Below, piece after piece: positions 44,905 through 55,966 of a stretch of DNA of 64,000 bases. Source of the DNA: Providencia rettgeri (lineage in GTDB: Bacteria; Pseudomonadota; Gammaproteobacteria; Enterobacterales; Enterobacteriaceae); the NCBI GenBank assembly GCA_900455085.1, contig UGTZ01000001.1, forward strand, positions 1,704,501-1,768,500, written 5' to 3'. How positions within the stretch are numbered: the first letter of the stretch is position 1; each line of letters starts with the position of its first letter. Position numbers and translations under genes: made by a program. The notes below the pieces were generated by a model. It was not told the DNA's origin. It ran no database searches and was given only the letters and a program-made list of their open reading frames with translations.

Positions 44905-45444
44905 CTATTTTTCTCCGAGTGGTTTCAAGGTCATGGTGTTATCCGCGAGGGTAAGTAAGCGTGGGTCATCGGGTAATAACCGCTTTTTGGGGATCACCAC
45001 GCGCCAATCATCGGTGACAAGGTCTGGATGGTGAAACATCACGGCGATAGCAACAAACTCAGCGCCTTCTTCGAGAGGCATATCAAGAGAAATTGATTCG
45101 CCAGGGCGAATTCGCAGGTCTTTTTGTGTGACTAATGAGGATTTGAGTACTTGGCTATCTTTAGCGAAAAGGGTGGAATAGTCGCTTTCTACAAAGCTTT
45201 CAAAGTTTTTTAGTTGATAAACACGGATAATCGTTGATAACGATGCGCCAGTATCATCGGTATTTAATGCTTCACGTGCGACAAAATCTAAGTGTACGAC
45301 TTTCACTTGCTTATAAAATATCGCATTTGCTGCACTGCGAGTGCCATCGCTGACCATTTGAGTAAGTCCGCATCCAGTGAGGTTTAATGCTGTCAGAAGC
45401 ACCAATGTCTTGCCGCAAAATGACAATAAAGGGAGTTGTTTCAT
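44905..45444 (-). CDS. tssJ: T6SS outer-membrane lipoprotein TssJ
   Basis: A 179-residue lipoprotein. The signal segment ends in the lipobox NLTGC (cysteine at about residue 25). The beta-sandwich domain shows HLDFVAREALNTDDTGAS, IRVYQLKNFESF and the RPGESISLDMPLEEGAEFVA region typical of TssJ/VasD, which tethers the TssM periplasmic domain to the outer membrane. Frame and length are normal. Confidence 0.93.
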   Translation of the reverse strand: MKQLPLLSFCGKTLVLLTALNLTGCGLTQMVSDGTRSAANAIFYKQVKVVHLDFVAREALNTDDTGASLSTIIRVYQLKNFESFVESDYSTLFAKDSQVLKSSLVTQKDLRIRPGESISLDMPLEEGAEFVAIAVMFHHPDLVTDDWRVVIPKKRLLPDDPRLLTLADNTMTLKPLGEK

Positions 45445-45459
45445 AGGTGAGTCCCAGAA

Positions 45460-46551
45460 TTAGAATCGATAATTAGCATAATGTGAGGGCGGCGTAGAGT
45501 GTGATGTTGCCGATAACCGCTGATAGCGCCCCAAATTTAAGGTAATAATGTGTTCTCGGTGAGGGGCATTAGGCGCCAATGTGCCCATCGCGGCGGTACG
45601 TCCCAGTTGAACACCTTGGCGAGATTGCGTGCTTAACGTTGCGTTAGGGAGCAACTTTCTGGGTAATTTTGAGACAAAGACGGGCATTGACTCTTGACCC
45701 TAGGTAAACATGCAACAGCGCCATTAAATCTTGATACAGTTGTCCGTCAGGCAGCCAATTGCGGGCTTCATCAAAGTTATCTGTCTGTAAGGTAATCAAA
45801 ATTTGGCTGTTTATATCGGTAGAATACTGACCTAAAACAGGCTTGTTGGTTAAGGTCATCGGTGTTCTGCAGGATAACCCTGTTTGAGTGGCTTGCTCAA
45901 TGCGTCTTGGGTCATGAGGCTTGATGTTAACTTGGGTATCAGGCGCGAGTAATTTAACTAATGATATAACCCCTTCGGCGGTACGAGTTGGAAAACGTAG
46001 CGTACCCAGTAATGCGAGAAATCGGGATAACGGAGCTTGTATATGTTGCGCCGTGCCGGGGATCCCCAAGCCAATTAACCCATATAAATACTGGGAAGTT
46101 TCGTCTTCACCTCCCGCTAAAAATGTTGCAGGGTAAGAGTATTTTCGCCAAATACGATAAAATTGCGTCGTCAGTCGGTGGTTAAAAATATCTAAAAAAT
46201 CGGTAAGAGACTCGGTTCCCTCACGTCGTTGTGCAATGTCATCAAGGTAGGTTGTCGGTAGCGGGGAAGTGACACCATATAACCCTAAAAATGTCGTTCG
46301 AATACTGGGTGTGTTGCTATCTCGGTAGCGGTCTTCAATGTCGATGCCTTTAATTTCGGTGACAGGAAAACCCATCCCACGATGGGGACGAAACCGGATA
46401 ACATCTGTTTTCGGGTCTTGGGTGCTACCGAGTGGCGGGCGCTGTTTATTACTCTGTTCTAGCAGTTGGCAAAAACGATAGAAGTTAACCAGTGGTAGAC
46501 GCTCCCTAGTGCATCAAAAAGCTGATTTACTGAGGATGATTCTCTGTCCAT
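45460..46551 (-). CDS. tssG: T6SS baseplate protein TssG, with two frameshifts
   Basis: Baseplate wedge component. It is split by two single-base indels of opposite sign. The start at 46551 (MDRESSSVNQLFDALG) overlaps the tssF end; the next frame continues ERLPLVNFYRFCQLLEQ, so one G is missing near 46504-46506. The main frame then runs through GMGFPVTEIKGIDIEDRY to LCLKITQKVAP, where one extra base in GGG at 45647-45649 hides the tail NATLSTQSRQGVQLGRTAAMG and LNLGRYQRL. With both corrected the product has 363 residues, with the usual TssG C-terminus. Confidence 0.88.
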
Positions 46552-48278
46552 GTGAGGCTATTTCCTTTTGGTACAATATGGAGAGTTAATTGGTTAAATA
46601 GATGCACGTCGGTATAAAGCGCGAAAAAGCGATTGAGCATTTCACCAAAGAGATGAATATCACCTTCACCGTTAAATCCGTTGCTATCAAGGGTGATATC
46701 GATGGCAATACCACGCTGTAAAAAGCCTTTTTCAAATCGTTCGATGAGATGCTGCTCAACGTGGATCATGGCATCGAGTTTACGGCTGTTTAGATCATCA
46801 TCTCGCCAGTCATAGAGTGCCAATGTGCCACGTAATACTTCTACGTTATCCATCATATTGAGGAAGCTAGCGCCAAGGTGACTGAGGACACGCCAATGGA
46901 ACCGATCTTCTGCAGGGGGATAGCACGGCAGGGTTGGCTTACATAAATTACGAACCTGCAATTGGGTTTGTAGCGTTTCTTCGGTTCTGTCGAGCAATGT
47001 ACTTTGCAGCGCTTTGCGTGGAAGTTGTCCGTTAGTGCCGGTTAATTGTAAAGATAAGGTTTCACTTTCAAGGGTAGCGGTCGGTTGTTCGCGTTCTCCC
47101 CCTAAAATCAGCCATGTATCATGTAACCCACTGACACCACGCTTAACACGAGTGTGGTAGTAGTGTTCTGGCGCATTGCGGCGCAACATGCCGCCTCTGT
47201 GGCGGAAACTGCTGAATGGAACATAGTGAATGTGTTCATCTCGTCTTGTGCCATGAACCGTATCGACAGCATAAATTTCGGTGTGCCCATCTTGTAGGCG
47301 ACGGGGACGCAGTAAATATTCACTTTCTAACCCGTTAACGGTGAGTGGGTCAGCTTCAATATTGAATAAGTTGATCACCGGAACGCTGTGCAGTTTTAGG
47401 TTATCCGTACTTAATGGAATGTCGCTATCCCATAGCGTATCAAGCACAATTTCGAGTTCAAAATGATTCAATCCTTCAGGTAATTGAATCTCACCGAGCC
47501 CGTTTAAGTTGACGAAAAAAAATTTTTCACGGAAAGAAAAATACTCCAGTAATAGCTGGTAGCCGCTGAAAGTGCTATCGCTTTTAGGCCACAGTTGGTC
47601 TTCTTCAGCAAAGCCCCCCGGGGAAAACCAAAGGGGTAAACGAATACGATCAGGGGACGATGGCAGGCGAATATAGATGGCTGCAACTTGCTTAGTCAGC
47701 GCTAAATGGAGTGCATAGGTCGTTGGAACGTCACCAGAGAGATAAAAGGAGAGTGCATTAAGTGCGGTTTGTTTCCAGTCAGCGAGCTTCGCACAATCGA
47801 ACTGCAAACGAATTACGGAACGGCCATCAGGCTCTGTGGTTAAATTAACGGTTGATAGCACAATGGGATTGAGCGTTAAGTCTCGCGTTGTGCGATAGCG
47901 ACAGACTGTCTTTTTGGGACCAATCGGGCGCGAAAGCACTTCAAAGTTAGCAGGGATCACCGATGAGAGTTTCATATCGTGAATATCTGGCGCGAGTTCA
48001 ACGACAGAAAGTGATGGAATGGTTTGTAGATAATGAGGCCAAAGTAAGCTAACTAACCCTTCTGTTAACTCAGGTAAATCATCATCAATTTTTTGGCGCA
48101 ATTGCCCCATGGAGAAGGCAAAACCTTCAAAAAGTCGTTCAACAAAAGGATCAGGAATGCCCACTTTGTCTAAATCTAATAACGCCGCACGATCGGGGTG
48201 AGCTTGAGCGAATTCTTTAGCTGCTTCACGCAGATATCGCATCTCCGCATCATAATAGCGAAGGGTTAAATCATCCAT
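46527..48278 (-). CDS. tssF: T6SS baseplate protein TssF
   Basis: A baseplate wedge protein of 583 residues. The N-terminus MDDLTLRYYDAEMRYLREA and the following HPDRAALLDLDK, DPFVERLFEGFAFSMGQL and LVSLLWPHYLQTIPS segments are diagnostic of TssF/VasA. The C-terminal half has PRKALQSTLLDRTEE, RVLSHLGASFLNMMD and GEGDIHLFGEMLNRFFALY. I choose the ATG at 48278 because it aligns with the family; a start at 48293 would add five residues. The frame is intact. Its end overlaps tssG by 25 bases. Confidence 0.94.
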   Translation of the reverse strand: MDDLTLRYYDAEMRYLREAAKEFAQAHPDRAALLDLDKVGIPDPFVERLFEGFAFSMGQLRQKIDDDLPELTEGLVSLLWPHYLQTIPSLSVVELAPDIHDMKLSSVIPANFEVLSRPIGPKKTVCRYRTTRDLTLNPIVLSTVNLTTEPDGRSVIRLQFDCAKLADWKQTALNALSFYLSGDVPTTYALHLALTKQVAAIYIRLPSSPDRIRLPLWFSPGGFAEEDQLWPKSDSTFSGYQLLLEYFSFREKFFFVNLNGLGEIQLPEGLNHFELEIVLDTLWDSDIPLSTDNLKLHSVPVINLFNIEADPLTVNGLESEYLLRPRRLQDGHTEIYAVDTVHGTRRDEHIHYVPFSSFRHRGGMLRRNAPEHYYHTRVKRGVSGLHDTWLILGGEREQPTATLESETLSLQLTGTNGQLPRKALQSTLLDRTEETLQTQLQVRNLCKPTLPCYPPAEDRFHWRVLSHLGASFLNMMDNVEVLRGTLALYDWRDDDLNSRKLDAMIHVEQHLIERFEKGFLQRGIAIDITLDSNGFNGEGDIHLFGEMLNRFFALYTDVHLFNQLTLHIVPKGNSLTWTENHPQ

Positions 48279-48301
48279 TTGTGTGGTTCTCATTGATTAA
48301 T

Positions 48302-49913
48302 TTAGGGGTAGAGCACTAAGGCTCGCACAGGATCTAATCGTGTTAGTTGAGCCAGTAACTCAGACATCTGATGATGCAGTTCAGCTTTGTCAGGCGTATT
48401 ACGCTGCGTTTTCCCTCGCAACAGTTGCAATTGGCGGGCTTTAACTTCAAATAACGAGTGTGGTTCCCAATCAGCGAGACGCATCTGCTCAGCACTGTGG
48501 TCTAATTCACGAAGTAAATTCAGTGCCAAATCATAACGAGCAAATTGTTCGGCCACTCTTGCCATCACTAATTGCAGCAACCATTTTTGACGGGGTGTTT
48601 GGATATTCGGACGTGACATTAACCAGGCTAATGCGGCTTCAACGCCTTCAGTGTCAGCTTGAGTTAACGCTTCTTGTTCTAACGAAAATATTGAGTCGTT
48701 ATCATCGTCACTTGTGCCACGAACAGGCATGTGATGGAGAGACTGAATATTCTCTTCTAGAATATGCTGTTTGATCCACGCTAATGTGACTTCATCAGCG
48801 AAAGGTGTGCCATCTTCCCAAGCGAGATTTTCTAAACCCGGCAAGCGAAGTAAGAACTGCTTTAAATCAGAAGCAATCACCTCTGCCCAGCCGTCCCACG
48901 GCGCAGGGGATTTACTCAATGCCTGATGCAAATACCACTGCACATCTAACCAAAAATGGTTAACTCCTTCTGCAAACAATCGATCAGCTTGCTCGGTGAG
49001 TTCGAGCCAATTTTGTTGCAGATATAAACGTTTTAGCTGCGCTTTGGCATCTGAGCGTGGTGGGGCTAATCGAGTACAACCTTGCTGATTTTGTGGTGGC
49101 GATTGGTGCAGGGTATCCCAACGGACAGATTTCATCAGCCGGTGACCCGACAGCCAGCCGTTCGGTTGATTACGCAGATAATTGGCGAGTACTTTGGCTT
49201 GATCAAGTAATTCTCGACCAGACTGAATAGGCGTGATAGCGCTGATACCCGATGATGTCTGTTTCGTTGAGATATTTTCTGTTGATTTAATATTTTGTGG
49301 AACAACACTATTCGCACCACCAGATTGTGCAAGTCGATTTTCTAATGCGCGTAGTAGTGGTGCAAGATTAGGACGGTTTGCTTCATCCCATGTACTAAAT
49401 TCATCCACAATCGAGCTAAGTAACGCCACGATACGTGCAAATTCGTTACTATCCACTTCAGGATAAAGGGATAAGCTGTCGATAACCCGTTGACCCGCCA
49501 ACCATTCAATGGCCAACTTTCGGCTATTTGGGCGATTTGGTAGCAAGTCATCATGGTAACGGTGGAGTAACCCTGACAGTAATCCTAATCCATCGGCTAG
49601 GCCCGTTTCACCTTCTTGATGCAAGCGTGCCCAAACGTAGTAAGTGATCACGCGTGCGTCTTTACAGACATGAGTTAAGAGATTTTCGGCAAGTGTACAG
49701 ATTAATTGTGTATCTGAGCCTGATAACTTGTTGACTTCTTCTTTCATGCGTTCGAAGTCATCGTCATAGCCAGGGTCTTCCCCAACCGGATTTTCAGCTG
49801 TGATTGGCAATAACCAGCGTTCCCATAACACGACTTGTTGTTCCACTAATTGATTAGCGACAAGCGGATTTCCGGTAAAACAGGCTGTGCGTAAAGGCAG
49901 TTAATAAAGGCAT
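48302..49913 (-). CDS. tssA: T6SS cap protein TssA, frameshifted near the 5' end
   Basis: TssA primes and caps the growing sheath. The main frame contains the ImpA_N domain (WLLPITAENPVGEDPGYDDD and MKEEVNKLSGSDTQL) and a long C-terminal region ending RLDPVRALVLYP. It lacks a proper start: only an internal GTG at 49846. In another frame an ATG at 49913 with AGGAC upstream begins MPLLTAFTHSLF, which joins TGNPLVANQLVEQQVVLW if one base is removed from AAAA at 49877-49880. The corrected product has 536 residues. Confidence 0.87.
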
Positions 49914-49932
49914 AGGTGATGTCCTATCGAGG

Positions 49933-52900
49933 CTAATCCAAGAAGATTTTTTCAGGTAGCACAAAGTTACGTAGTTTTAATAGCGCCAGCGGGCCTTGGC
50001 CCATTTCAGTGCGCAGTTGGTAATTGAGCGTGTTGCTATCTGGTGTTACCCATGACACGGTATAGCTACTGGTGCTTCCTGCATAAGGCGCGACATTGGC
50101 TGTCTCGAGTAAACGGATTAACCCCCAGACACCAGGATGATCGCCATAGAGTCGGGTACCGGTGGAGGTCGTCATCCAAGACAATGAGGCGCCTGACGCG
50201 ACGGTATCGGCAGGCCATACAAACCGTTGCCATTGCGGGAACTGGTTATCGTAGGTGAGATTTTGCTTATCGATCACCAGTACGGTCTGCATCACCTGTT
50301 TACTGGTTCCCGGACGCATTTCAAAATAGAGACGTGCTTCTCCGTTTGCGAAAGCCACATCGCCTAGCTCACTCAAGGTATTCATCGCCTGAATAAACTC
50401 AGGGTTAAAGCGTAAGCCTTGAGCATTCGTGCTATTGGGTACCCAATGGTTGCCTTCTTTGCGTAAGACACCTTGCAAACGTGTTTCTAAGAAACGCTGA
50501 ATACGTCCACTATCAGGGCGAAGATATTGTGCCATCAGAGGCAAAGAAATATCACTTTGCGTATCTTTCAAGGGATAGCGACCGCCAAATGCATTATTCC
50601 ATTCATTGACAATCGCATTTTGCCATTCGCTATTGATCCCTTGAGCGGTAGGTGTGAGTAGCTGTTGCCATGCCTGAGTCATGGGCTCCACCAACAGTGC
50701 ATAGCCAAAAGGTTGCCACTCTTGCCCAAAACTGGCGGCAATCAAGCTCCCCATATCCCGCGTTTCGGCAAAATCGACACTTTTACCTTCTAGAATACTT
50801 TGTGCGAAGGCTTGGGACATGGCTTGTGGGTCGGGGGCATTCACCACTTGCTGAAGTTTTAAACGCACACGAGTAATACGGGTTAAATACGCTTGTAAAC
50901 TCAGATTATCACCGGTTTGTGAGGTGGCTTGAGGATCAACAAAGTTTAGGATAGGACCAAACGTCTCTTCCAATGGCCCCGTAAAATCGGCTTTTTGGTT
51001 AATCACCGGTTTTTGTTCTTTGTTGAGCAGCTCTTTTGCCGAATTAACAAACGGAGTCGGCCAGTTTTTCTGCCTGACGTCCGGTTTTCCCTTGGTAGGC
51101 GAGGGGTATTCATCAGGGCAATGACCGGAGATTGGCGAACATCGCTCATTAATGTGAGCTGGTCAATAGTATCGGACAGGCTGTCGGTCTGTCGCCATTG
51201 CAGGCTGGTTTAAAAAATTTAACCAGCTACTTGAAAAATCGGCAAAATAACGCTCGGTGAGTTGCTGTTTAAGTACGTCAGGCGAAATATCTTGGCTCAG
51301 TTCGTGTTGGCTATCACTCAGTACCCAATCAATTTCATTGCGGCGCGACTCGACCGTTTTTTTGATGGCGGGTTGAATGGATTCTTCCCACGCTTTGCGG
51401 GTAAAAATGCCCGGTACAAACTCTTCTGTCGTCAATAAAAAGCTAACATCAGTATCGTTTGTCATGTCATTGAGAGTCATATCCGGAAATTGATTCTGTG
51501 CCTGCAAAAGCACTTTTTGGTATAGCGAAGCACTTTCGCTGCGTTGGCCGATTTGTCGAATGAGTAAGGTACGGCTTTGATTAATCAGGTTATTGTTAGC
51601 CGATAATTGCCAGTCAGGATGCTTGGGTAGCTGCTGCGCGTAGAACATGAGCAACTCTTTGCCAAGAGTGTGCCATTCTCCTTCATCTATTCCCTGAGGG
51701 GCGGGTAGGGTAGTTAGGATACTATCAGTGAAAAACGCCGGATCCATGCGCTCAGGCGTACTCATCATGAGATAAGTTTTTAAATCTTGATATGCACGTT
51801 GTGTCGCTTGGCGACGCTCATCACTGTTTGGCGATAATTGTGCATAGGCTTGCAATCGTTGCTCAAGTTGTTGACGGATATTATCTCGCAGAGGAGGGAG
51901 TACCGTCTGCTGATACAGCGGCCATAAATGCGCTAAGAGCGGCTCATTGCTATTCAAGCCAAAATGCAGCCAAAAAGGCACTGAGTTCTGTTCCCGATGA
52001 GTTAACAGCCCAAGAGTTTGCTGAAAATCATACTGAGCTTTGAGGCGTTCAGTTTCCGACAATTGGCTGTTAGCGGCGACGTTCGCGCTTTGGTAGCTCT
52101 CTTCGATAAGCTGGCGATTGGCGAAATAAGAGACAATCATCCCTGCACCCCACAAGGTCATGGGCGGTGGCAGCACCGTATTGAACGAGACGTTTTTTGT
52201 CAAAGCCTAAAGAGGCAGGCTGTAAACGGATGCCAGTTCAGATTGCACATTCAACCAGCTTGTCCAGCGGGTATCAGGGTGCCAACTATTGGGTAACCGT
52301 TGCTGATTTAACGAATTGATAGAAGGGCTAAATGCGATGCCAGAAAAAGGCAGCGTACGCAATTGGGTGTTGAGTGGCGCTAATGCGGTCGCGAGTTGTT
52401 GGCTGCCACCGTTTTGTAAAAATTGGGCTAGAGCAAGCAGATAGGTGTGTTTCTGTTCATGCAATAACGCTTGGGTTCCGTTGATCACAAGTGTGGGGAT
52501 CAGGCTTAATAAGCTAGGTGATAGCGCCTCGGCGGGCATATTTTGCTCTGTCATGCAGAGGATAGAGGGCGTTTCAACTGCGCTGAGGGATTGTTGGTCA
52601 CTGACACTCCATACCCAAACAGGCGCACGCCAACCTAATGCTTGGAAGAGGTTTTGGATTGCACGCCCTGCGTTATGGGCTGTTGCGGTATTGAGGTTAG
52701 TGAAAGTGACGCTGTTGTCTAAAAGCTGAGACGAAATGCTGTTTTCTGTCACCCAAATCACACCATCAAGTGGACGACGTCGGCGCAGGTGTTTGAGAGT
52801 ATTGAGTCGCTCGGAGTCTATTGTTCCACCGATATCGCCGCCGTAAATCAGTAAGGTGCCGTCACACTCTTGCCAGATTTCTTGCGTCAGGCTAGGGGCG

Positions 52901-53314
52901 AGTTTTTCGACGGCGGAGTGGGAGCCGAGGAGGAGCTGAATGGAGACTTTGGAATGCCAGAAAGTGCCATATTGGGATTTTAGGGTGTTTTGGATTTCTA
53001 GTAGTAATACATTCTCCGTATCATTATGATTTTTAATGATGTTATTTGTTTTTTCTTTTGTTCCACTATAAGCATGTTTACCTATCCAGCGACTAACAGT
53101 AAAAACAACAATAGAAGCCAAGCCAATAAAACCACTAACCCATACGAGGGTATTCAGAGCATTATATTGTTTTTTCCGAATTAGGCTGAATTTCTAATAT
53201 TTCTGGTGAGAAATAAAGAATGAAGCCAAGGGTTATAGCTATGCTGAATAACACTAATAGAATAACCCATGGTTTTTCTAAATTTTTTAGTATGGAGAGT
53301 AAATAAGATTTCAT
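49933..53314 (-). CDS. tssM: T6SS membrane-complex protein TssM (IcmF), multiply disrupted
   Basis: Inner-membrane protein that bridges to TssJ. Reassembled across frames it starts at the ATG at 53314 (MKSYLLSILKNLEKPW, GGAG upstream). It has two N-terminal spans, a cytosolic region, a third span at TLWGAGMIVSYFANRQLI and the periplasmic part ending in the IcmF_C region (ARLYFEMRPGTSKQ onward, PEKIFLD). Extra bases disrupt it near 53176-53177, 51186-51187, 51103-51106 and 51052-51054; each restores sense when removed. An in-frame TAG at 52207-52209 separates two halves in the same frame. Four corrections give 1,125 residues, normal for TssM, but the amber codon remains. Confidence 0.87.
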
Positions 53315-53357
53315 ATCGTGGCTCCAGATACGATGAAAATAAAGTAATTAATGTGTT

Positions 53358-54599
53358 TCAATGTAATGAAGCATTAAATTCCGATGGGAGGGTAACTATC
53401 CAAACAAATATTTCATTATTTTGATGTGTAATCGCAAGTTGGGCAGCTTCGGTTTTTATTAAACATGAAATGCTAATATAAAGGTTAACCCAAGGGGCGG
53501 CATGCTGAGTACAGCCAATAATATTATCAATACTATATAAAGGAATTTTCCCTCCGTTTTCGGTAAATAGAACTTCTGTTCTAGTATTATCCAGATTGCT
53601 GATTGAAAAAGCATTAATAAAAATAGACTTTACTTTGGTTAGCTCGACATTCCCCCAAAGGAGAGCATTATCAATAGATTTACTTAACTCCAGCGTATTG
53701 TTCTTATGCTGGGGTATAGATTCAGGTCGGTGAATAAAAGCGATATATTTGTTAAGCGTTTTTTTAGGCGATGATAATAAATGAGCCACACTAACCTCTG
53801 TGTATTTATCAATAGGTTGTTTAATCAGGTAAAGGTTTATAGTGAGTAAGTATTCAAAATCATCAACTTTATCTAACCAGTTATCTATAATGCTAATTGG
53901 GATATTTTTTTTATAATTAATACGGAATGGTCTTTCGAGTAATTGAGATATTTCTTGATTAATTTGTTTAGTATCATTTTCACTTAGAATGATACTTTCA
54001 CCAATCGAAACTAAAATATTTAATGATACATTGTTAGATAGACATTTGATTGCGGTTAGCATTGATGGCTCACTAATTAACGCTTTAATTCTATTGATAA
54101 CTCTTTCTACATCTGATGTGTTGCTATCAATGAACTGAGCACAGTAACTTGCTTTACCGTTGACTAGGTTAGGAGGCAAAAGAGATGTTTTACTGGCAAT
54201 TATTTGTGTTGATAAATCTTTGCAGTTTGTTATGTGAGGAAGAATCATGGCTTGTGCTAAAAGTGTAACTTTTCTTTGGCCTATCGATATTCTTTTATCT
54301 TTGTCTATTTGTCTTTGTGTATCCCATCCATCAGCTGCCCATTTATTAAAAAGAAAAAATATGTATCTAACAGAATATAAACCTAGCCAAATTATGATGG
54401 TGAAAATGAGTAAATTAAACTCTGGTATTTTTTCTATTAACGACTGGGAAACTAAAAATCGATGTGAAATATAAATGACTACTGATAGTAAAACAAAAAA
54501 AATGCTCCATCGTTTAATTGATGGGAAATCTTGACGTTTTGCTTTTGGCGGTAGTGATAATAAATCAACAGGCATCAGTTTAGAGGCTCGCTTTGGCAT
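53358..54599 (-). CDS. Unknown membrane protein encoded in the T6SS cluster
   Basis: A 413-residue protein I cannot assign to a family. Two membrane spans lie near residues 31-49 (WSIFFVLLSVVIYISHRFL) and 63-83, followed by a soluble part of about 320 residues. It starts inside the end of the PAAR gene, overlapping it by 20 bases in another frame; a second ATG at 54575 would remove the overlap. Its base use is more AT-rich than that of tssM or tssF. Genes at this place, between tip proteins and tssM, can encode accessory or immunity proteins. No frame defect is seen. Confidence 0.7.
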   Translation of the reverse strand: MPKRASKLMPVDLLSLPPKAKRQDFPSIKRWSIFFVLLSVVIYISHRFLVSQSLIEKIPEFNLLIFTIIIWLGLYSVRYIFFLFNKWAADGWDTQRQIDKDKRISIGQRKVTLLAQAMILPHITNCKDLSTQIIASKTSLLPPNLVNGKASYCAQFIDSNTSDVERVINRIKALISEPSMLTAIKCLSNNVSLNILVSIGESIILSENDTKQINQEISQLLERPFRINYKKNIPISIIDNWLDKVDDFEYLLTINLYLIKQPIDKYTEVSVAHLLSSPKKTLNKYIAFIHRPESIPQHKNNTLELSKSIDNALLWGNVELTKVKSIFINAFSISNLDNTRTEVLFTENGGKIPLYSIDNIIGCTQHAAPWVNLYISISCLIKTEAAQLAITHQNNEIFVWIVTLPSEFNASLH

Positions 54600-54847
54600 T
54601 AGGAAGAGAGGATATCAAGGTGCAGCCACAGCTACATTTATGACCATCAAATGCAACAGGGATCCCATTATCTAAAAATGTGGGGATGGCCTTGTGCAAT
54701 AACCACATTATTGTGTCCTTTTTTAGGACAATAAACGGGATCACCTAAGCGAGCCACACCAATACCATTAAATACCATGAGTGATGAGCCGGAGAGAACT
54801 TGACCACCGCCTGTAGTTTTATCGCCAGTTCGAATAATACCTTTCAT
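54580..54847 (-). CDS. PAAR-domain T6SS spike tip protein, frameshifted
   Basis: The small cone that caps the VgrG spike. It starts at the ATG at 54847 (MKGIIRTGDKTTGGGQVLSG, GAGG upstream) and continues GIGVARLGDPVYCPKKGH. The frame then breaks at GGGG 54682-54685 and stops at 54668. Removing one G restores PTFLDNGIPVAFDGHKCSCGCT and the end LPNAKASL at 54580, giving 88 residues with the PAAR metal-site residues (a histidine and cysteines). A naked PAAR next to vgrG and an effector is a usual T6SS tip set. Confidence 0.88.
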
Positions 54848-55013
54848 GATGAGGAGCCTTTAGATTGTGATTGATAGAGTGTAAAATTGGATTGATGAGG
54901 AATGCATTCAATGTTTTTATGGCGTGCAAAATGAATCTGTGACGGTAAGGTAAAAAGACAATCACAGACTCAGGGAGTTAAAATCCCCAATATTGTTAGT
55001 ATTTTTTTGCTAT

Positions 55014-55964
55014 TTAAAAAAAAGTTTTCCACAAATTTTTAGGGTTGGTGGAGGCATCCAAATAGTAAGGGTCATTTTCATCTACTATCGCTTGCTTTTG
55101 AATATTATCAGGCCAAACAGGGCGACGGCTGGTTAAAATTGCAATATAGCGAGGTATTGCGTATAAAAAAGCTAAAGGGACTGTGATAGGGAACAGTATC
55201 ACGGGTGTACCATTATGTTGCGTCATGGAGTAGAAGAAGGTAAATCCAAAACTTTCTTTTTTATTGGCGATTGGTAAACAAAAAGGAATACGTTCTTTCA
55301 TACCTTGTGGGCCTTCTTCCATATAACGACGCACAAATTCCCAGTGGGCTCTCAGCTCTTCAAGATTGCCATGTGAGGCAGGTAGACAAAAGGTATCGAT
55401 AATCGTGATGCCATCTTCAGCCAAAAACATGCCCACTAATATAGTAATCCTTGCCAATTTCTTTGCGATGGTTTAATCCGGTCGTGAAAAATATGTCTTG
55501 CCAAGGGACAGTAAAGACCGAGCCATCAATGCGAGTTGCGTGGGACCAACTGATTTTTACGATCAAATCGGATAGGGTAATGAGTCCATGCGAACCACTC
55601 TTTTTTTAATAAGAATAGCATCCAGAATGCCATCGGAAATATTATTAGCAAACCAACTAGAATAGCCAGTAAATACCCTACTTCATAGAATGACCGAGTA
55701 ATAACATCAATAGCTAGCCAAGCAAATGTACCTATAAAAAATAAGCAACCAAAGGAAGCGGCAAGTGATAATAATCCCTTGGAAGAATAAAATTTATCCA
55801 CCATTTCTAAGTAATTAGAGTTTATAGTAATAACTTTTTAAATCCGGCATGAGTTGTTTTGTATCGATATTTACTCGTATTTTTTGCTCTAATTTTCCAG
55901 AAAACTCACTTTCATTTAATGGTCTATTGATTTTAAATTGTGGAAATAACCCGTAATAATCCAT
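55014..55964 (-). CDS. DUF6708 membrane protein, three frameshifts, candidate effector immunity protein
   Basis: Reassembled, this gene starts at the ATG at 55964 (MDYYGLFPQFKINRPLNES, TAGGAC upstream), two bases after the effector stop. It continues TINSNYLEMVDKFYSSKG, two membrane spans (about residues 60-110), EWFAWTHYPIRFDRKNQLVH, VPWQDIFFTTGLN, LAEDGITIIDTFCLP, HWEFVRRYMEEGP and a C-terminal span. This is the pattern I know as DUF6708. Single extra bases in TTTTT 55835-55839, GGG 55542-55544 and AAAAA 55423-55427 break it. Removing them gives exactly 315 codons plus stop. Its place directly behind a membrane-acting effector suggests an immunity role, which is inference. Confidence 0.8.
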
Positions 55965-55966
55965 AT

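Noticed and set aside
52207..52209. TAG in tssM as a recoded (pyrrolysine or suppressed) codon
   Set aside because: Enterobacteria have no pyrrolysine system, and the gene has several other defects; a nonsense change or error is simpler.
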